DNA from: Halococcus qingdaonensis
Lineage (GTDB): Archaea; Halobacteriota; Halobacteria; Halobacteriales; Halococcaceae
DNA length: 64,000 nucleotides
NCBI RefSeq assembly: GCF_024508235.1
Contig: NZ_CP101943.1
Location: 558,001 to 622,000 of the forward strand
Direction of reading: 5' to 3'
Shown: positions 7,301-15,198 of the stretch, one piece after another
How the letters are laid out: each line of letters starts with the position of its first letter
How positions within the stretch are numbered: position 1 is the first letter of the stretch
Made by a program: the position numbers and the translations under genes
The notes under the pieces: model-generated
Told to the model about the DNA's origin: nothing
The model's input: only the letters and a program-made list of their open reading frames with translations
The model's database searches: none

Positions 7301-7837
7301 TCAGCCCGTGCCGGCGAACGGATCGGCTTCCGAGGAGCGCTGGTCGATGAGCACGAGTTGGTAGCGCGCGACGTTCGCGGGGTCGGTGTCGAGCGCCTGT
7401 GCGTCGAACGCCCACGTCTCGCCGACCGCGAAGTCGCTCTGGCTGTCGGAGGCGCGACCGATGTCGGTGCCCGATCGATCGAAGAACCGGGCGTACGCCG
7501 CGATGAAGTCGAGATCGACGTCGCCGCGGTTTGCGGTGCGTCCACGGACGCCGCCCGAACCGCTCCGATAGAACTCGTGGTCGAGCAGGACGAGTCCCTG
7601 ACTCGTCGGTGCATCGGTCGTTTCGGTGAGTTCGGTCGTTTCGGTGGCTCCAGTAGCTTCGGTAGCGCCGGTGGCTTCCGTGGCCCCGGTGGCTGCGGTC
7701 GTCTCGGTCGCCGTTGCGGTGGGGGAGCCGTTGATCGCGATGCGCCGTGCGTATTTGCCCTCGCCAGCGCCGAGACAGCCGGCCAGAAGCCCGGCGCAGC
7801 CGCTGCCCATGCCGACGAGCACTCGGCGTCGTTGCAT
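7301..7837 (-). CDS. lipoprotein with FxLYD-like extracellular domain
   Basis: 178 residues. The N-terminus MQRRRVLVGMGSGCAGLLAG has a twin-arginine-like start, a short hydrophobic core and a lipobox LAGC, so the mature protein should be lipid-anchored outside the cell. Residues about 38-75 form a Thr/Ala-rich spacer containing a repeated GATEAT hexapeptide (18-bp DNA period, about 7650-7720). The C-terminal 90 residues (LVLLDHEFYRSGSGGVRG through TDIGRASD) look like the FxLYD beta-sandwich common in archaeal lipoproteins. Repeat number in the spacer may vary between strains. Confidence 0.78.
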   Translation of the reverse strand: MQRRRVLVGMGSGCAGLLAGCLGAGEGKYARRIAINGSPTATATETTAATGATEATGATEATGATETTELTETTDAPTSQGLVLLDHEFYRSGSGGVRGRTANRGDVDLDFIAAYARFFDRSGTDIGRASDSQSDFAVGETWAFDAQALDTDPANVARYQLVLIDQRSSEADPFAGTG

Positions 7838-7975
7838 ACCGATGCGTTAGCCGCGGCACTCAAAAACCTGTGGACGATGATGAAATTTAGTGGCGGTTAT
7901 GGTGATATGGCCACGGACCGAGAAACGCCGCTGTCACAACCTTTTTGCGGGTTCGGCTGGCGCTATGGTATACGA

Positions 7976-8788
7976 ATGGCGAACGTACGCGACCTGCTCG
8001 ACGAACTCGTCGAGGGGGTCGAGACGGTGTTGTTGTTCTCGCCGAGCGAGGCCTACTACGAACGCTGTCGGGAGATCGAGGACGTCTCGGTGGTCGTCTG
8101 TGCCGGCGACAACGGCGTCGGAGCCGAGCGGTTCGTCGAGCTCCCGCTCGAGTTCGTCGCGGCCAAAGAGCGCATCCGTTTCGGCGTCGAGGGCGCGGCC
8201 GAGGAAGGATTTCTCGCCGAAGGCGACGAGGTGGTCTGCGCGCTGAAACTGTTCGACGACGTGATCGACAGCGTCTGTCGGGTGCGTGTGGGCGATCTCG
8301 ATCGCTCGGGCGTCTACGATCTCTTCACGAACTCGCGCGCCGATCCGGCGGTCATCAGCGCCGTCGTCGACGTGGCGGTCGAACTCGGCCAGAAAGGGCA
8401 GAAGGGGAAACCGGTTGGCGCGCTGTTCGTCATCGGCGATGCCGGCAAGGTGATGAACAAGTCCCGCCCCCTTTCGTACAACCCGTTCGAGAAGTCACAC
8501 GTCCACGTCGGCGACCCGATCGTGAACGTGATGTTGAAGGAATTCTCCCGGCTCGACGGCGCATTCGTCATCAGCGATTCGGGGAAGATCGTCTCGGCCT
8601 ATCGCTATCTGGAAGCGAACGCCGAGGGCGTCGACATCCCGAAGGGGCTTGGCACGCGTCACATGGCGGCGGCGTCGGTCACGCGCGATACGAACGCGAC
8701 GGCGGTCGTGTTGAGCGAGAGCGATCGGCTGGTGCGGGCGTTCAAGGGCGGCGAGCTGATCCTCGAACTCGATCCGGAGGAGTACTGA
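7976..8788 (+). CDS. dacZ: DacZ-type diadenylate cyclase (c-di-AMP synthase)
   Basis: 270 residues. It makes cyclic di-AMP from two ATP, the second messenger that archaea and many bacteria use in osmotic and potassium control. The C-terminal DAC domain shows the two catalytic blocks, DGAFVISDSG (194-203) and GLGTRHMAAASVT (224-236). The second has RHM where bacterial enzymes usually have RHR. The N-terminal 180 residues form the archaeal extension. The start at 7976 (MANVRDLLDEL) follows TATA-like ctttttg about 30 bp upstream. Its TGA overlaps the ATG of an MscS-like channel, so the two should be co-translated. Confidence 0.93.
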   Translation: MANVRDLLDELVEGVETVLLFSPSEAYYERCREIEDVSVVVCAGDNGVGAERFVELPLEFVAAKERIRFGVEGAAEEGFLAEGDEVVCALKLFDDVIDSVCRVRVGDLDRSGVYDLFTNSRADPAVISAVVDVAVELGQKGQKGKPVGALFVIGDAGKVMNKSRPLSYNPFEKSHVHVGDPIVNVMLKEFSRLDGAFVISDSGKIVSAYRYLEANAEGVDIPKGLGTRHMAAASVTRDTNATAVVLSESDRLVRAFKGGELILELDPEEY

Positions 8789-9567
8789 TGGCCCTCGGGG
8801 CGCTGCTCCAGAACCTTCTCGGCGGCCGGTTCGATCTCGTGTTGATCGTCATCATGCTGGTCGTCGGCGTGCTGGTGGCCTATCTCGTCGGCCAGGTGAG
8901 CGAGCGGATGCTCGTGGCCGCCGGCGTCGGCGAGGCCGTCGAGGGCACCGCCTTCGAGCGCACCGTCGGGCGGCTCGGCAGCTCGACGGTGTCGATGCTC
9001 GCGGGGCTGTTCGCGCTGTTCGTCGTCCTCGTGTTCGTCGTGCTCGCGCTCACCATCTCCGCCGTGCTCGACGTGCGGGTGTATCTCCGGCAGTTCATCA
9101 ACTTCCTCCCGCAGCTGTTCGTCGCCGCGCTGGTGGTCGTGCTCGGACTCATCGTTGCAGACAAGGCCGAGGTGTTCGTCTCCGAGCGACTCCGCAGCGT
9201 GAAGCTCCCCGAGATCGGGCTGCTCGCGCTACTGGTAAAATACAGCATCATCTACGTCGCGGCGCTGCTCGCGCTCGGACAGGTCGGCGTGTCGAACGTG
9301 GCCTTGCTGGTGCTGCTCGGGGCCTACGCCTTCGGACTCGTCTTCCTCGGCGGGCTTGCCTGCCGCGATCTCCTCGCCGCGAGCGCCGCCGGCTTCTATC
9401 TTCTGCTCGCCGAACCGATCGCCATCGGCGACGAGGTCCGCATCGACGGGCGATCGGGCATCGTTCAGGAGGTGGACGTCCTCGTCACTCACGTCGAGAA
9501 CGACGGTGAGGAGTTCATCGTCCCGAACGACCGCGTCTTCCGCTCGGGCATCATCCGCGTTCGGTAG
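8788..9567 (+). CDS. MscS-family mechanosensitive channel-like protein
   Basis: 259 residues with five membrane segments (about 17-36, 66-92, 105-126, 144-164, 168-190). An MscS beta domain follows, recognisable by EPIAIGDEVRIDGRSGIVQE and the closing EEFIVPNDRVFRSGIIRVR. The protein ends right after the beta domain, so the large cytoplasmic cage of classical MscS is missing. It overlaps dacZ by 1-4 bases (TGATG). An osmotic role coupled to c-di-AMP is an attractive inference from that overlap. Ion selectivity cannot be predicted. Confidence 0.85.
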   Translation: MALGALLQNLLGGRFDLVLIVIMLVVGVLVAYLVGQVSERMLVAAGVGEAVEGTAFERTVGRLGSSTVSMLAGLFALFVVLVFVVLALTISAVLDVRVYLRQFINFLPQLFVAALVVVLGLIVADKAEVFVSERLRSVKLPEIGLLALLVKYSIIYVAALLALGQVGVSNVALLVLLGAYAFGLVFLGGLACRDLLAASAAGFYLLLAEPIAIGDEVRIDGRSGIVQEVDVLVTHVENDGEEFIVPNDRVFRSGIIRVR

Positions 9568-9636
9568 CGCCGAACAAGCCTTTCGATCCAGGCCGACTCG
9601 GACAACCTCTTTGTGGTCGCCGCCCGTGGAGTGAGT

Positions 9637-9912
9637 ATGCAGTGGAAACTGTTCGCTACGCTCGCCGAGACCGCCGGCGAGCGCGAGGTCGCGATCGAGA
9701 CGGAGCCGAACGCGACGCTCAACGACGCGCTCGCGGCGCTGTTCGATCGCCACCCGGGGCTCGAAGACGAGATCGTCCAGGACGGCGAACTGCGAGAACA
9801 TATCAACCTCCTCCACAACGGCGAGGATCCGTTCACCGTCGGCGATGGGTTCGATACGGAGCTCGACGAGGACGACGAACTCGCCGCGTTTCCGCCGGTC
9901 AGCGGCGGTTAG
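9637..9912 (+). CDS. samp1: small archaeal modifier protein SAMP1 (MoaD/ubiquitin-like)
   Basis: 91 residues beginning MQWKLFATLAETAGEREV and ending AAFPPVSGG. The beta-grasp pattern and C-terminal Gly-Gly are those of haloarchaeal SAMP1. SAMP1 is adenylated by the E1-like UbaA, conjugated to lysines of target proteins, and also serves as sulfur carrier for molybdopterin synthesis. The start at 9637 aligns with the family; eight residues upstream in the same frame are not conserved. Its stop codon overlaps the stop of the convergent phosphorylase gene (9909-9912). Confidence 0.93.
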   Translation: MQWKLFATLAETAGEREVAIETEPNATLNDALAALFDRHPGLEDEIVQDGELREHINLLHNGEDPFTVGDGFDTELDEDDELAAFPPVSGG

Positions 9913-10634
9913 AGCGCGACCGCGGCGTCGAGCGCGATGGTGATGGCGCGCTCGACGTTGTCCTTCGCCTTCTCGGGCAGCTCCTCGCCGTCGGTTTCAC
10001 CCTTCTGGGACCCGGCGACGAGGTTGCCGTCGACGGTACAGAGCGCGCCCGCACGGAGCCCCTTCCGGCGCGCGAGCGTGAAGATCGCCGCGGCCTCCAT
10101 CTCGACGGCGAGCACGCCCGCGCGCTCCCACGATTCGATGTACTCGTCGGTCTCCGCGTAGAAGGCGTCGTCCGAGGCGATCGCGCCCACGTGGACGGGC
10201 TCCTCGCGTGATTCGGCCGCCTCGACCAGCCCGGAGAGCACGTCGTAGTCGGGCACCGCGGGGACGGTATCGCGCTCGTAGCGCCCCGTCGTCCCCTCGT
10301 CTTTGGCCGCGCCGGTCGCGACCACCACGTCGCCGACCTCGATGTCCGCTTGGAGCGCGCCCGTCGTTCCGACGCGAATGACGCTCTCGACACCCACGTT
10401 GGCGAGCTCCTCGACGGCGATCGCCGCCGACGGACAGCCGATCCCCGTCGAGCAGATCGTCACCGGAGTCCCCTCGTAGCTCGCGTTGACGATCTTGTAC
10501 TCGCGGTTTTCGGCCACCGTGGTCGCGTCCTTGCAGTGGCCCGCGATGCGATCGACACGCCCGGGATCGCCCGGCAGCAGCGCGACGTCGTTCAGATCGT
10601 CCGGTTCGACGAGCAGGTGTGGCTGTTTGGCCAT
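9909..10634 (-). CDS. udp: nucleoside (uridine-type) phosphorylase
   Basis: 241 residues of the PNP/UDP phosphorylase family, which splits nucleosides with phosphate into base and ribose-1-phosphate for salvage. Seen are the phosphate-binding LLPGDPGRVDRIA near residue 20, GIGCPSAAIAVEEL (about 84-97), VIRVGTTGAL, and AVEMEAAAIFTLARRKGLRA (about 173-192) with the ribose-binding Met-Glu. Length and motifs fit uridine phosphorylase better than purine enzymes, but specificity is not certain. It converges with samp1 with overlapping stop codons. Confidence 0.9.
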   Translation of the reverse strand: MAKQPHLLVEPDDLNDVALLPGDPGRVDRIAGHCKDATTVAENREYKIVNASYEGTPVTICSTGIGCPSAAIAVEELANVGVESVIRVGTTGALQADIEVGDVVVATGAAKDEGTTGRYERDTVPAVPDYDVLSGLVEAAESREEPVHVGAIASDDAFYAETDEYIESWERAGVLAVEMEAAAIFTLARRKGLRAGALCTVDGNLVAGSQKGETDGEELPEKAKDNVERAITIALDAAVAL

Positions 10635-10668
10635 GTCCCGAACTCGATGGCCGGCATGAAAAGTCGGT

Positions 10669-11130
10669 CTATCCGTATCGTTCGAGCAGTTCGCGTTCCT
10701 CGGCCAGCAGCTCGGAGATCCCGTGGGTCATGATCGCTTCGCCGAGCGCCGTCGCGGCGTAGTACGAATACAGTCCATCCGCGCCGCGTTCCTTCCGCTT
10801 CCGATTGGCGATCAGCCCCACCGATTCGAGTTTGTCGAGGTGGTAGTGCAGCCGGTTCGAGGGGATTTCGAGTACCTCGGCGAGTTCCGTTGCGCTCAGT
10901 TCGCCTTCGGCGAGGAGTGCGGAAAGCACCCTGTAGCGTGTCTCCTCGCCGATGGCGCGCTGCATGGCGAGATATTCTTCGAGCGAGAGCACGCTCTCTT
11001 CAGGTAGCTTGGGCGCACCCCGATGTTCTGTTTTGGCCATTTTGGTCCCGATAGCTGTCTGGTTTTCCATTTCACTGGGATTTGCTGTCCTCAGCGACGC
11101 CGACAGCAAATCCGCTACGTGATGTAGCAT
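10669..11130 (-). CDS. ArsR-type winged-helix transcription regulator
   Basis: 153 residues from the ATG at 11130. The DNA-binding domain covers about 55-120: TRYRVLSALLAEGELSATEL, then the recognition helix IPSNRLHYHLDKLESVGLI and a basic wing RKRKERGADG. A C-terminal helix could dimerise. I keep the far upstream ATG because a TATA-like TTTTTAA lies about 28 bp above it on the minus strand. The first 30 residues are not conserved-looking, and ATGs at 11070 and 11040 are alternatives. It is divergent from the gene at 11210 and may control it. Confidence 0.85.
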   Translation of the reverse strand: MLHHVADLLSASLRTANPSEMENQTAIGTKMAKTEHRGAPKLPEESVLSLEEYLAMQRAIGEETRYRVLSALLAEGELSATELAEVLEIPSNRLHYHLDKLESVGLIANRKRKERGADGLYSYYAATALGEAIMTHGISELLAEERELLERYG

Positions 11131-11209
11131 ACATAACTCTATTGCTGTTGAGTCATTAAAAACTGAAAAAGCCTGATTTTATATGTAGCAACCTCATCTA
11201 GCCATCTGC
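11131..11209. promoter_or_regulatory. divergent promoter region
   Basis: Only 79 bp separate two start codons. On the minus strand TTTTTAAT (complement centred near 11158) lies about 28 bp from the regulator ATG. On the plus strand TTTATAT (11178-11184) lies about 29 bp from the ATG at 11210. Both spacings fit archaeal leaderless transcription, and the two TATA boxes are about 23 bp apart. A regulator bound between them could affect both genes. Confidence 0.65.
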
Positions 11210-11734
11210 ATGCGCGACCGTCTCCTTGACAGTCTCGAACCCACACGCTATCGACGGTTTCTCGTGTATGTCATGGGGGCGTACAAGGCTCACGACATCG
11301 AGAACGAGGCGGCGTTCGTGTTTCTCGAACAGGTCCGCGACCGGCTTCGTTCGGAAGGATTCAACGCCTTCCTCGCAACTGATGTCGGAATCGAACTCGA
11401 TGAGATGGATGCCGGAACACAGAGTTTGGAGTTTGCCCGAGCGAGCAATGCAGTGATCTTCGTCGTTCGGAACGACGGACGAAATCTCGGCGTCGGGATC
11501 GAGACGGGAGCGGTGTTAGAAGACATGAGCAATCGGGCACGCGAGCGGGTGCTCTTCCTCCACGAAGCGGGTGTCCGAAGCGCGATGATCGCCGCCGTCG
11601 CCGACCGGTGGGATGCCACCGTTCGGACATTTGATGCCGAGGACGATCTCTACGACGAAGCACGCCTCTTCATCCGCGACGTGATGCGTCGTGAAATGAC
11701 TGATAAACTATCATTTCCACCAGAATCGGACTGA
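11210..11734 (+). CDS. haloarchaeal protein with TIR/deoxyribosyltransferase-like Rossmann fold (DUF7509-like)
   Basis: 174 residues starting MRDRLLDSLEPTRYRRFLVY. It shows a strand-helix pattern FLVYVMGAYKAHD, then FLEQVRDRLRSEGFNAFLAT, SLEFARASNAVIFVVRNDGR, and GVGIETGAVLEDMS with a conserved-looking Glu. This layout recalls TIR-like and nucleoside-deoxyribosyltransferase-like proteins. I believe it belongs to a haloarchaeal family labelled DUF7509, though I cannot verify the number. It sits head-to-head with an ArsR-type regulator. No enzymatic activity is established. Confidence 0.65.
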   Translation: MRDRLLDSLEPTRYRRFLVYVMGAYKAHDIENEAAFVFLEQVRDRLRSEGFNAFLATDVGIELDEMDAGTQSLEFARASNAVIFVVRNDGRNLGVGIETGAVLEDMSNRARERVLFLHEAGVRSAMIAAVADRWDATVRTFDAEDDLYDEARLFIRDVMRREMTDKLSFPPESD

Positions 11735-11779
11735 CCTCACAGCACCGCATGTTTTTACCATCGTTCGCGTAGCGACAGC

Positions 11780-12847
11780 ATGCGAATCGAACCGTTCGAA
11801 CTCGAACGCTGGTTCGGGAAGTACGAACACGACGCCGATATCATGCTCGCCGAGAGCGGCATCAGAAGCCTGCCCGCCGCGCGCTTCGACACCGATCCGG
11901 GCGATCTCGGTTACGTGATCCCGACCGACGGCGACCCCGATTTCCGAGCGGAGATCGCCGCACGCTACGGCCGCTCGGCCGACGAGGTGGTCTTCACCTG
12001 CGGCACGCAGGAGGCCAATCTCCTCGCCATGCTCGCGACGCTCGACGACGGGGATCACGCGGTCGTCGTCACGCCGACCTACCAGTCGCTGCACGCGCTG
12101 CCCCGCTCGATCGCGGACGTTTCGACGGTCGAGCTGGCACCCCCGGAGTGGACCCTCGATCCCGATGCCGTCGCCGACGCGATCGAACCGAACACGCGGC
12201 TCGTGGTCGTGAACAACCCGAACAACCCGACCGGGAAATACCACTCACAAGATACGGTCGACGCGCTCGCCGATCTCGCGGCCGACAACGACGCCTATCT
12301 GCTCTGCGACGAGGTGTATCGCCTGCTCGCCGAGGATTCCCTCCCGCCGGTAGCGAGTCTGGGCCCTCGGGGGATCAGCACGACGAGTCTGACGAAGGCT
12401 CACGGGCTGGCGGGACTGCGCTTCGGGTGGCTCGCCGGCCCGCCCGAGATCGTCGACGCCGCCCGCCGCTGGAAGGACTATACGACGATCTCGCCGTCGA
12501 TCTTCGGCCAGCACGTCGCCCGACAGGCGCTCGCCGAGGAGGAGTCGATTCTCGACGAGAACCGTGCGCTCGCGCAGGAGCATCGCGAGCGCGTCGGCGA
12601 GTTCCTCGCAGCGTACGGGCTCGACTGGCACGAACCCGTCGGCGTGAACGCCTTTCCCACGATTCCCGAGGGGTTCGACGACTCCCGGGAGTTCTGTCGC
12701 ACGGTGGTCGAAGAGGAATCGGTCGTGCTCGCGCCTGGCGACCTGTTCGGTTTCGACGACCGCTTTCGGCTGGGGTTCGGTTTGCCGACCGACGAGTTGG
12801 AGGATGGACTGGAGCGCGTCGGTCGGGTCGTCGAGAACGCCCGATAG
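11780..12847 (+). CDS. PLP-dependent class I/II aminotransferase
   Basis: 355 residues of fold-type I aminotransferase, soluble and cytoplasmic. Seen in order: [11 protein letters not shown] (about 75-85), the PLP-ring region TPTYQSLH (98-105), NNPNNPTG (145-152), DEVYR (177-181), [16 protein letters not shown] with the Schiff-base Lys206, and a terminal FRLGFG Arg for substrate carboxylate. The spacing is typical of aspartate/valine-type aminotransferases, but the amino-acid substrate cannot be named. It lies 49 bp before eIF5A and is probably transcribed separately, since eIF5A has its own TATA box. Confidence 0.9.
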   Translation: MRIEPFELERWFGKYEHDADIMLAESGIRSLPAARFDTDPGDLGYVIPTDGDPDFRAEIAARYGRSADEVVFTCGTQEANLLAMLATLDDGDHAVVVTPTYQSLHALPRSIADVSTVELAPPEWTLDPDAVADAIEPNTRLVVVNNPNNPTGKYHSQDTVDALADLAADNDAYLLCDEVYRLLAEDSLPPVASLGPRGISTTSLTKAHGLAGLRFGWLAGPPEIVDAARRWKDYTTISPSIFGQHVARQALAEEESILDENRALAQEHRERVGEFLAAYGLDWHEPVGVNAFPTIPEGFDDSREFCRTVVEEESVVLAPGDLFGFDDRFRLGFGLPTDELEDGLERVGRVVENAR

Positions 12848-12867
12848 CATCCGGGCTATCCAAACCG

Positions 12868-12873
12868 TTTATA
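12868..12873 (+). promoter_or_regulatory. TATA box of the eIF5A-agmatinase operon
   Basis: TTTATA centred about 27 bp before the eIF5A ATG at 12897, the spacing expected for a leaderless archaeal transcript. Confidence 0.7.
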
Positions 12874-12896
12874 CCGCCCCGTCAGCAATCGCGGAC

Positions 12897-13274
12897 ATGG
12901 CTAGGCAACAGAATCAGGTCCGCGAGCTCGACGAGGGAAGCTACGTGATGATCGACGACGCGCCGTGCAAGATCACCGCCTACAGCACGGCGAAACCCGG
13001 CAAACACGGCAGTGCGAAGGCACGCGTCGAGGGGAAGGGCGTCTTCGACGACAACAAGCGCAACTTCACCCAACCCGTCGACGCCAAGGTCTGGGTGCCG
13101 ATCATCCAGCGCAAACAGGGCCAGGTCGTCAGCGTCGAGAGCGAGGACGTCGCACAGGTGATGGATCTCGACACCTACGAGACGTTCACGATCAAGACCC
13201 CTGGCGACACGGAGCTCTCGCCGGACGACGAGATCGAGTATCTGGAGATGGACGAACAGCGAAAGATCGTCTGA
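12897..13274 (+). CDS. eif5A: translation initiation factor 5A (aIF5A)
   Basis: 125 residues; the factor helps ribosomes through difficult peptide bonds. The N-terminal SH3-like domain carries the hypusination loop [13 protein letters not shown], with Lys36 the expected modified residue. The C-terminal OB fold runs from about 70 to the end ([20 protein letters not shown]). The ATG at 12897 gives the family N-terminus [11 protein letters not shown]. The next gene, an agmatinase-like protein, starts on the base after the stop. Published work in Haloferax proposes that deoxyhypusine there is made from agmatine, which gives this neighbourhood a direct meaning. Confidence 0.96.
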   Translation: MARQQNQVRELDEGSYVMIDDAPCKITAYSTAKPGKHGSAKARVEGKGVFDDNKRNFTQPVDAKVWVPIIQRKQGQVVSVESEDVAQVMDLDTYETFTIKTPGDTELSPDDEIEYLEMDEQRKIV

Positions 13275-14084
13275 ATGGGCTTTCCCGGCGCGAACGACGC
13301 GCGCGAAACGGCCGACTACGTCCTTCTGGGCGCACCGCTCGATGTCTCGACGAGCTTCCAGCCCGGCACGCGGTTCGGTCCCCGCGAGGTGCGCCACCAC
13401 GCACACACCTTCGACGACTACGACCGACGCACGGAAGCCCACTTCACCGATCTCGGCGTCCACGACGCCGGCGATCTCGACGCCTGGGAGGATGCCGCCG
13501 AGTATCTCGACTTCCTCCAGGGGATGGTCACGGATATCGAGGGCGAGAGCCGTCTCCCGCTACTCGTCGGCGGCGAACACACCGTCAGCGCCGCGGGCGT
13601 GCGCGCGACTAATCCCGATGTCTTCGTCTGTCTCGACGCCCATCTCGATCTCCGCGAGGAGTTCGCGGGCAACGAACTGAGCCACGCGACCGTCACCCGG
13701 CGCACCCTCGACGTCGTCGACGAGGTAATCGTCCTCGGTGCGCGCACCGGCAGCGAAGCCGAGTGGGAGCGCGCCGACCGCGACGACGTCACGGTGGTGC
13801 CGCCCGAGGACATCACCGACTGGGAACCCGAGTTCGACGGCGACGCCTATCTGAGCGTCGACATCGACGCTGCCGACCCCGCCTTCGCGCCGGGCACGGG
13901 GACGATGGAGCCGTTCGGGCTGGCTCCCCGCGAGCTGCGTCGGGTCGTCCGGGCGGTCGCTCCCCGATCGGTCGGCTTCGACGTCGTGGAAGTCAACGAC
14001 CGCGACGACGGCCAGGCCGCCGCCCTCGGTGGGAAACTCCTCCGCGAGTTCGTCTACGCGCACGCGGCGCGAGCGGACGACTGA
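13275..14084 (+). CDS. speB: agmatinase/ureohydrolase-like protein
   Basis: 269 residues of the arginase/agmatinase fold with the binuclear manganese ligands in place: GGEHTVS (His102), CLDAHLDLRE (Asp121, His123, Asp125) and SVDIDAADPAF (Asp196, Asp198). The closing active-site stretch is APGTGT. The family hydrolyses the guanidine of agmatine to putrescine and urea. Directly after eIF5A with no gap, it may instead act on agmatine-modified eIF5A, as proposed for the Haloferax homologue. GGEH in place of the usual GGDH is a small deviation. Confidence 0.9.
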   Translation: MGFPGANDARETADYVLLGAPLDVSTSFQPGTRFGPREVRHHAHTFDDYDRRTEAHFTDLGVHDAGDLDAWEDAAEYLDFLQGMVTDIEGESRLPLLVGGEHTVSAAGVRATNPDVFVCLDAHLDLREEFAGNELSHATVTRRTLDVVDEVIVLGARTGSEAEWERADRDDVTVVPPEDITDWEPEFDGDAYLSVDIDAADPAFAPGTGTMEPFGLAPRELRRVVRAVAPRSVGFDVVEVNDRDDGQAAALGGKLLREFVYAHAARADD

Positions 14085-14151
14085 GTTCGCCGGTCCTTTT
14101 CTGTCGCGGGCTATCGACGACTTGATTCGACGGGTGGCCGAACGACCGACG

Positions 14152-15180
14152 ATGGTCCTCGGTGGCGTGTTCCCCGACAGCCCGATCGTCCACGCTCTCG
14201 TGATCGTCGCCGCGACCGGCCTCATCTGGTTCGGCAGCGGCTGGCTGGAGTCGTCGGCCGAACGGCTCGCCGCCCACTACGGCCTGCCGGCAGTGGTTCA
14301 AGGCTCGATCGTCGTCGCGGTCGGGTCGAGTTTCCCCGAACTGTCGAGCGTCGTGTTCACGGCGCTCGCCGGTGCCTTCGACATGGGCGTCGGGGCGATC
14401 GTCGGCTCGGCGGTGTTCAACGTGCTGATGATCCCCGCACTGTCGGGCATCGCCACCGACTCGGATCTCGATGCGAACCGCGAGATCGTCTACAAGGAGG
14501 CGCAGTTCTACATGCTCGCTGTCGCCACGCTCGTCGTCACGTTCTCGCTCGCGGTCATCTATATCCCGACAGGAAACGGTCTCGTTGGGCAGGTCACGCG
14601 TCCGCTCGCGCTGATCCCGCTGCTGCTGTACGGGCTCTATCTCTTCATCCAGTGGCAGGACGTGAACGATCACGACGCCGACGGCGACACCGAGACCGAT
14701 ATCGGGCGCGCGTGGGGCAAGCTCGCCGTCGGGCTGGTCGTCATCCTCGTGGCCGTCGAACAGCTCGTCGGCAGCGTCGAGGCGCTCGGTACCACCTTCG
14801 GCGTGCCCGAGTTCCTCGCCGGCGTCACCGTCATCGCGGCGGCGACGAGCCTGCCAGACCTGCTCGTAAGCGTGCGTGCGGCCCGCGCGGGCAACTCCAC
14901 CACCAGCCTCGGCAACGTGCTCGGCTCGAACACGTTCGACCTGCTCGTGGCGATCCCGATCGGCGTCCTTATCGTCGGGAGCGTCCCGATCGATTTCGCC
15001 GTCGCCGTCCCGATGCTCGGCGTGCTCACGCTCGCGACGGTGCTGCTCTTCACCGTTCTCCGGACCGAACTCTCGATCACCACCCTCGAATCGTACGCGC
15101 TGCTCGTCGGCTACGGACTGTTCGTCGCGTGGGTCGTCGCCGAGACCGCCGGCGTGACACACCTGCTGCGCGGTTCCTGA
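14152..15180 (+). CDS. sodium/calcium exchanger family membrane protein
   Basis: 342 residues with about ten membrane segments in two inverted halves. Each half has the exchanger alpha-repeat: VVAVGSSFPELSSVVFTALAG (about 62-82) followed by VGSAVFNVLMIP, and VTVIAAATSLPDLLVSV (about 224-240) followed by LGSNTFDLLVAIP. An acidic cytoplasmic loop (DVNDHDADGDTETD) joins the halves. It should swap cations such as Ca2+ and Na+ across the membrane, but the ions cannot be specified. The start is ATG at 14152; GTG at 14134 is possible. It follows agmatinase by 67 bp. Confidence 0.88.
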   Translation: MVLGGVFPDSPIVHALVIVAATGLIWFGSGWLESSAERLAAHYGLPAVVQGSIVVAVGSSFPELSSVVFTALAGAFDMGVGAIVGSAVFNVLMIPALSGIATDSDLDANREIVYKEAQFYMLAVATLVVTFSLAVIYIPTGNGLVGQVTRPLALIPLLLYGLYLFIQWQDVNDHDADGDTETDIGRAWGKLAVGLVVILVAVEQLVGSVEALGTTFGVPEFLAGVTVIAAATSLPDLLVSVRAARAGNSTTSLGNVLGSNTFDLLVAIPIGVLIVGSVPIDFAVAVPMLGVLTLATVLLFTVLRTELSITTLESYALLVGYGLFVAWVVAETAGVTHLLRGS

Positions 15181-15198
15181 CGGCGTCGATAACCAAAT

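Noticed and set aside
7115-7975. Long upstream extension of the dacZ frame
   Set aside because: The frame is open for 287 codons before the true ATG but crosses the lipoprotein gene in antisense and has no DacZ-like content; the family N-terminus begins at 7976.
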